A stretch of DNA of 64,000 nt from Pelagibius sp037652055. GTDB lineage: Bacteria; Pseudomonadota; Alphaproteobacteria; Kiloniellales; Kiloniellaceae. The notes beneath the pieces are model-generated. The model worked only from the letters and a program-made list of their open reading frames with translations. It ran no database searches and was not told the DNA's origin. Of the stretch, positions 62,305 to 64,000 are shown in pieces. Each line of letters opens with the position of its first letter. The stretch's first letter is position 1. The position numbers and the translations under genes are program-made. The DNA lies in the NCBI RefSeq assembly GCF_037652055.1, contig NZ_JBBKAH010000004.1, positions 186,001 through 250,000 on the forward strand. The letters run 5' to 3'.

Positions 62305-63132
62305 ATGCGACGCATTACGGCAAAGTTGTTGCTCACGCTGGTCTGCGTGTCCGTCGGGGCACCCTCTGCCACCGCGACGCCGGCGGCAGAGCCGCTGCTG
62401 CCGCACAAGGCGGTCTATGCCTTGTCGCTTGGAAATCTCAGCGCGTCCAGTTCCGTGGTCGAGGCCGCGGGACGTTTCGAATTCGAGTGGTCCGACGTCT
62501 GCGACGGCTGGGCGGTGAACCAGCGCTTCCGCATCGCGCTGCTTTACGAGGAGGGCCTGACGGTCAGCTTCGGGTGGAGCCTGTCTTCGTGGGAGTCGAA
62601 GGACGGTGGGCGCTACCGCTTTTTCATCCGCCGCTTCGACGATGCCGGCGAGAGCCAAGACGTGCGCGGCGACGCCGAACTGGGACCCGACGGCAGCGGC
62701 ACCGCCGTCTTCCACGATCCCGAACGGCGCGAGGTCGCCTTGCCGGCGGGCACACTGTTTCCCACGCGCCACACCCTTTACGTGCTGGAAAACGCAGTCA
62801 GTGATGCGACGTCCACCTGGGCCCTGGTATTTGACGGCTCCGGCGACGAAGGCCTGTTCGGCGTCTCGGCCGCGCTGTCGCGTCGTCTGCCGCCGGGCGC
62901 GCCGCCGCCGCTGCCCAACCCGTTGCTGCGCGACGTGCCGTCCTGGCGGGTGAACCTCGCGTTCTACGGCGCCGAAGCCGCCTCGGTGGAGCCGGAGCAG
63001 GAGCAGGGCCTGCGTCTCTTCGCCAACGGCGTAGTCGATGAGATGAGCCTCGACTACGGCGACTTCGTGCTGACCTCCGAGCTTCTCGAGCTTTCGCCGC
63101 TGCCGGCGCCGGACTGTGGCGGCAGGTTCTAG
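62305..63132 (+). CDS. eipB: EipB-like envelope integrity protein (DUF1849)
   Basis: A 275-residue exported protein with a signal peptide (about 1-26) followed by LLPHKAVYALSLG, the conserved start of DUF1849. The two mature cysteines, Cys66 (SDVCDGW) and Cys271 (PAPDCGG), correspond in position to the Cys69-Cys278 disulfide of Brucella EipB as I recall. EipB forms a beta-spiral in the periplasm and supports outer envelope integrity. GGGGGGAA is 5 bases before ATG 62305. Its stop shares CTAG with the convergent dinB. Confidence 0.88.
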   Translation: MRRITAKLLLTLVCVSVGAPSATATPAAEPLLPHKAVYALSLGNLSASSSVVEAAGRFEFEWSDVCDGWAVNQRFRIALLYEEGLTVSFGWSLSSWESKDGGRYRFFIRRFDDAGESQDVRGDAELGPDGSGTAVFHDPERREVALPAGTLFPTRHTLYVLENAVSDATSTWALVFDGSGDEGLFGVSAALSRRLPPGAPPPLPNPLLRDVPSWRVNLAFYGAEAASVEPEQEQGLRLFANGVVDEMSLDYGDFVLTSELLELSPLPAPDCGGRF

Positions 63133-64000
63133 CTTCTCTGCTCGTTCTTCTTCGGATCACTCTTCCTGGGCGTTGCCTTGGGCAGGGCGCGCCCCTTGCC
63201 GATCGACTGGTCGCCCAGCTTGGCGCGGACCTGGTCGATCGCCCGCTCCACCTTGGCTCGTTTTTCACGTCCCGGATCGAGCAGGTCGGGCAGATCCGCC
63301 TCGGCAGCGGACACCAGATCGGCGGCGCCGATACCGATGAGGCGGAAGGCGCGCCCGTCAGCCTCCTGGCGCACCAGCGGCAGGGCGGTGCGGTAGAGCT
63401 CCTCGGCCAGCTGAGTGGCGTCGCCCAGGCGGCGCGAGCGCGAGACCAGGCGGAAGTCGGCGGTCTTCAATTTTAGCTGTACCGAACGGCCGGCCAGGCC
63501 GGCGCGCTTCAGGCGGCGCGCGACCTTTTCGCAGAGCGGCCACAGCTCATCGAGCAGCTGCGGCGCGGTGGCGATGTCCTGGTTGAAGGTGGTCTCCGCC
63601 GAGATGCTCTTGGCCGGCGAGTCGGGCATGACGCGGCGCTCGTCCTCGCCGCGCGCGAAGTGATAGAGGCGGTGGCCGATGCTGCCGTAACGCGCCACCA
63701 GTTCGGTTTCCGAACGCGGCAGCAGGTGGCGCACCAGGGTGATGCCGTCCTTGGCGAGGGTCGCGCGCAACGCCTTGCCGACGCCCCAGATGATGCCGAC
63801 GGGCCTGTCGGCGAGGAAGCTGGCGGCCGCGTCGAAGCCGAGCACCGCGAAGCCGCGCGGCTTATCCAGGTCCGAGGCGACCTTGGCGAAGAACTTGCAA
63901 TAGCTGAGACCGACCGAGGCGGTGAGGCCCATCTCGTCCTCGATTCCTTTCACCAGGCGCGCGAGGCTGCGCGCCGGCCAGCCGTGGTGCAGCGCCTCGG
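63129..64000 (-). CDS. dinB: DNA polymerase IV DinB (C-terminal part; start lies beyond the window)
   Basis: The last ~290 residues of a Y-family translesion polymerase. Visible are the end of the palm domain (GLTASVGLSYCKFFAKVASDLDKPRGF), the helix-hairpin-helix thumb (GIIWGVGKALRATLAKDGI), and the little-finger domain (KSISAETTFNQDI onward). The tail is Lys/Arg-rich. The active-site N-terminus lies beyond base 64000. The segment is intact with no frameshift. DinB is normally SOS-regulated, but its promoter is not in view. Confidence 0.9.
   Translation of the reverse strand, partial: EALHHGWPARSLARLVKGIEDEMGLTASVGLSYCKFFAKVASDLDKPRGFAVLGFDAAASFLADRPVGIIWGVGKALRATLAKDGITLVRHLLPRSETELVARYGSIGHRLYHFARGEDERRVMPDSPAKSISAETTFNQDIATAPQLLDELWPLCEKVARRLKRAGLAGRSVQLKLKTADFRLVSRSRRLGDATQLAEELYRTALPLVRQEADGRAFRLIGIGAADLVSAAEADLPDLLDPGREKRAKVERAIDQVRAKLGDQSIGKGRALPKATPRKSDPKKNEQRS

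Overview
The window is a high-GC, densely packed chromosomal segment that looks like core genome of an alphaproteobacterium, most probably of the Rhodospirillales/Kiloniellales type. The support is gene order and gene content: dnaB-alr-radA-cvpA-purF downstream of rpsF-rpsR-rplI, lptF-lptG-lptD-surA-pdxA-rsmA, purM-perM-hdaA-ppk-ppx, a DUF1849/EipB homologue, a PAS_5-type protein, a DUF2937 protein and a 40-residue aa3-oxidase subunit IV. No tRNA, rRNA, insertion sequence, prophage or CRISPR array was seen. The assignment rests on remembered family patterns and synteny, not on a database search.

Layout. 1-3.5 kb: the tail of a BamB-like propeller protein, der, an alpha/beta hydrolase and, behind an AT-rich island, a RimK-like ATP-grasp ligase. 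3.5-15.4 kb (minus strand): a long chain running rpsF-rpsR-rplI, then a strong intrinsic terminator, then dnaB-alr-mlaE-mlaF-radA-cvpA-purF-DUF2937-SDR and a core-MetE methionine synthase behind a structured leader. 15.7-20.3 kb (plus): the fatty-acid cluster fabD-fabG-acpP-fabF followed by mltG. 20.4-24.2 kb (plus): a TRAP transporter (dctP, dctQ, dctM) with an SMP-30 family hydrolase, meeting a convergent SDR. 25.1-26.7 kb: yicC-gmk. 26.6-34.2 kb (minus): the envelope block lptF-lptG-lptD-surA-pdxA-rsmA. 34.4-38.2 kb: pepA-holC, an EamA transporter on the minus strand and a PAS protein. 38.2-42 kb: a YheS-type ABC-F protein (minus), ndk with its terminator, and two small exported proteins. 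42-44.1 kb (minus): purM-purN and the small oxidase subunit. 44.2-48.8 kb (plus): a DUF2066 protein, an AI-2E family transporter, hdaA, an unusual SDR and a His-rich exported protein. 49-52.9 kb: ppk-ppx. 52.9-55.1 kb (minus): an M23 peptidase and rnd. 55.3-60.8 kb (plus): aspS, agmatine deiminase and a chemoreceptor. 60.8-64 kb: an uncharacterised protein and a diguanylate cyclase (both minus), an EipB homologue (plus) and the 3' part of dinB (minus).

How the genes work together. Most genes serve housekeeping processes: translation, replication (dnaB, holC, hdaA), purine synthesis (purF, purM, purN), fatty acid synthesis, outer-membrane assembly (lptD/F/G, surA, mlaE/F, eipB), cell wall (alr, mltG, M23 peptidase) and polyphosphate turnover. 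Genes are tightly coupled: 4-base ATGA/GTGA overlaps and 1-base stop/start overlaps are frequent, and eight of the nine convergent junctions abut or overlap within about 22 bases.

The most noteworthy points are: purM has no ATG/GTG/TTG that could give a full-length protein, yet a strong Shine-Dalgarno sits 5 bases before an in-frame ATA; a core-type methionine synthase is preceded by a long inverted repeat and has no visible partner gene; an SDR lacks the catalytic Tyr/Lys; and an AT-rich island stands before the ATP-grasp gene. I did not find a convincing wholly new multi-gene system.
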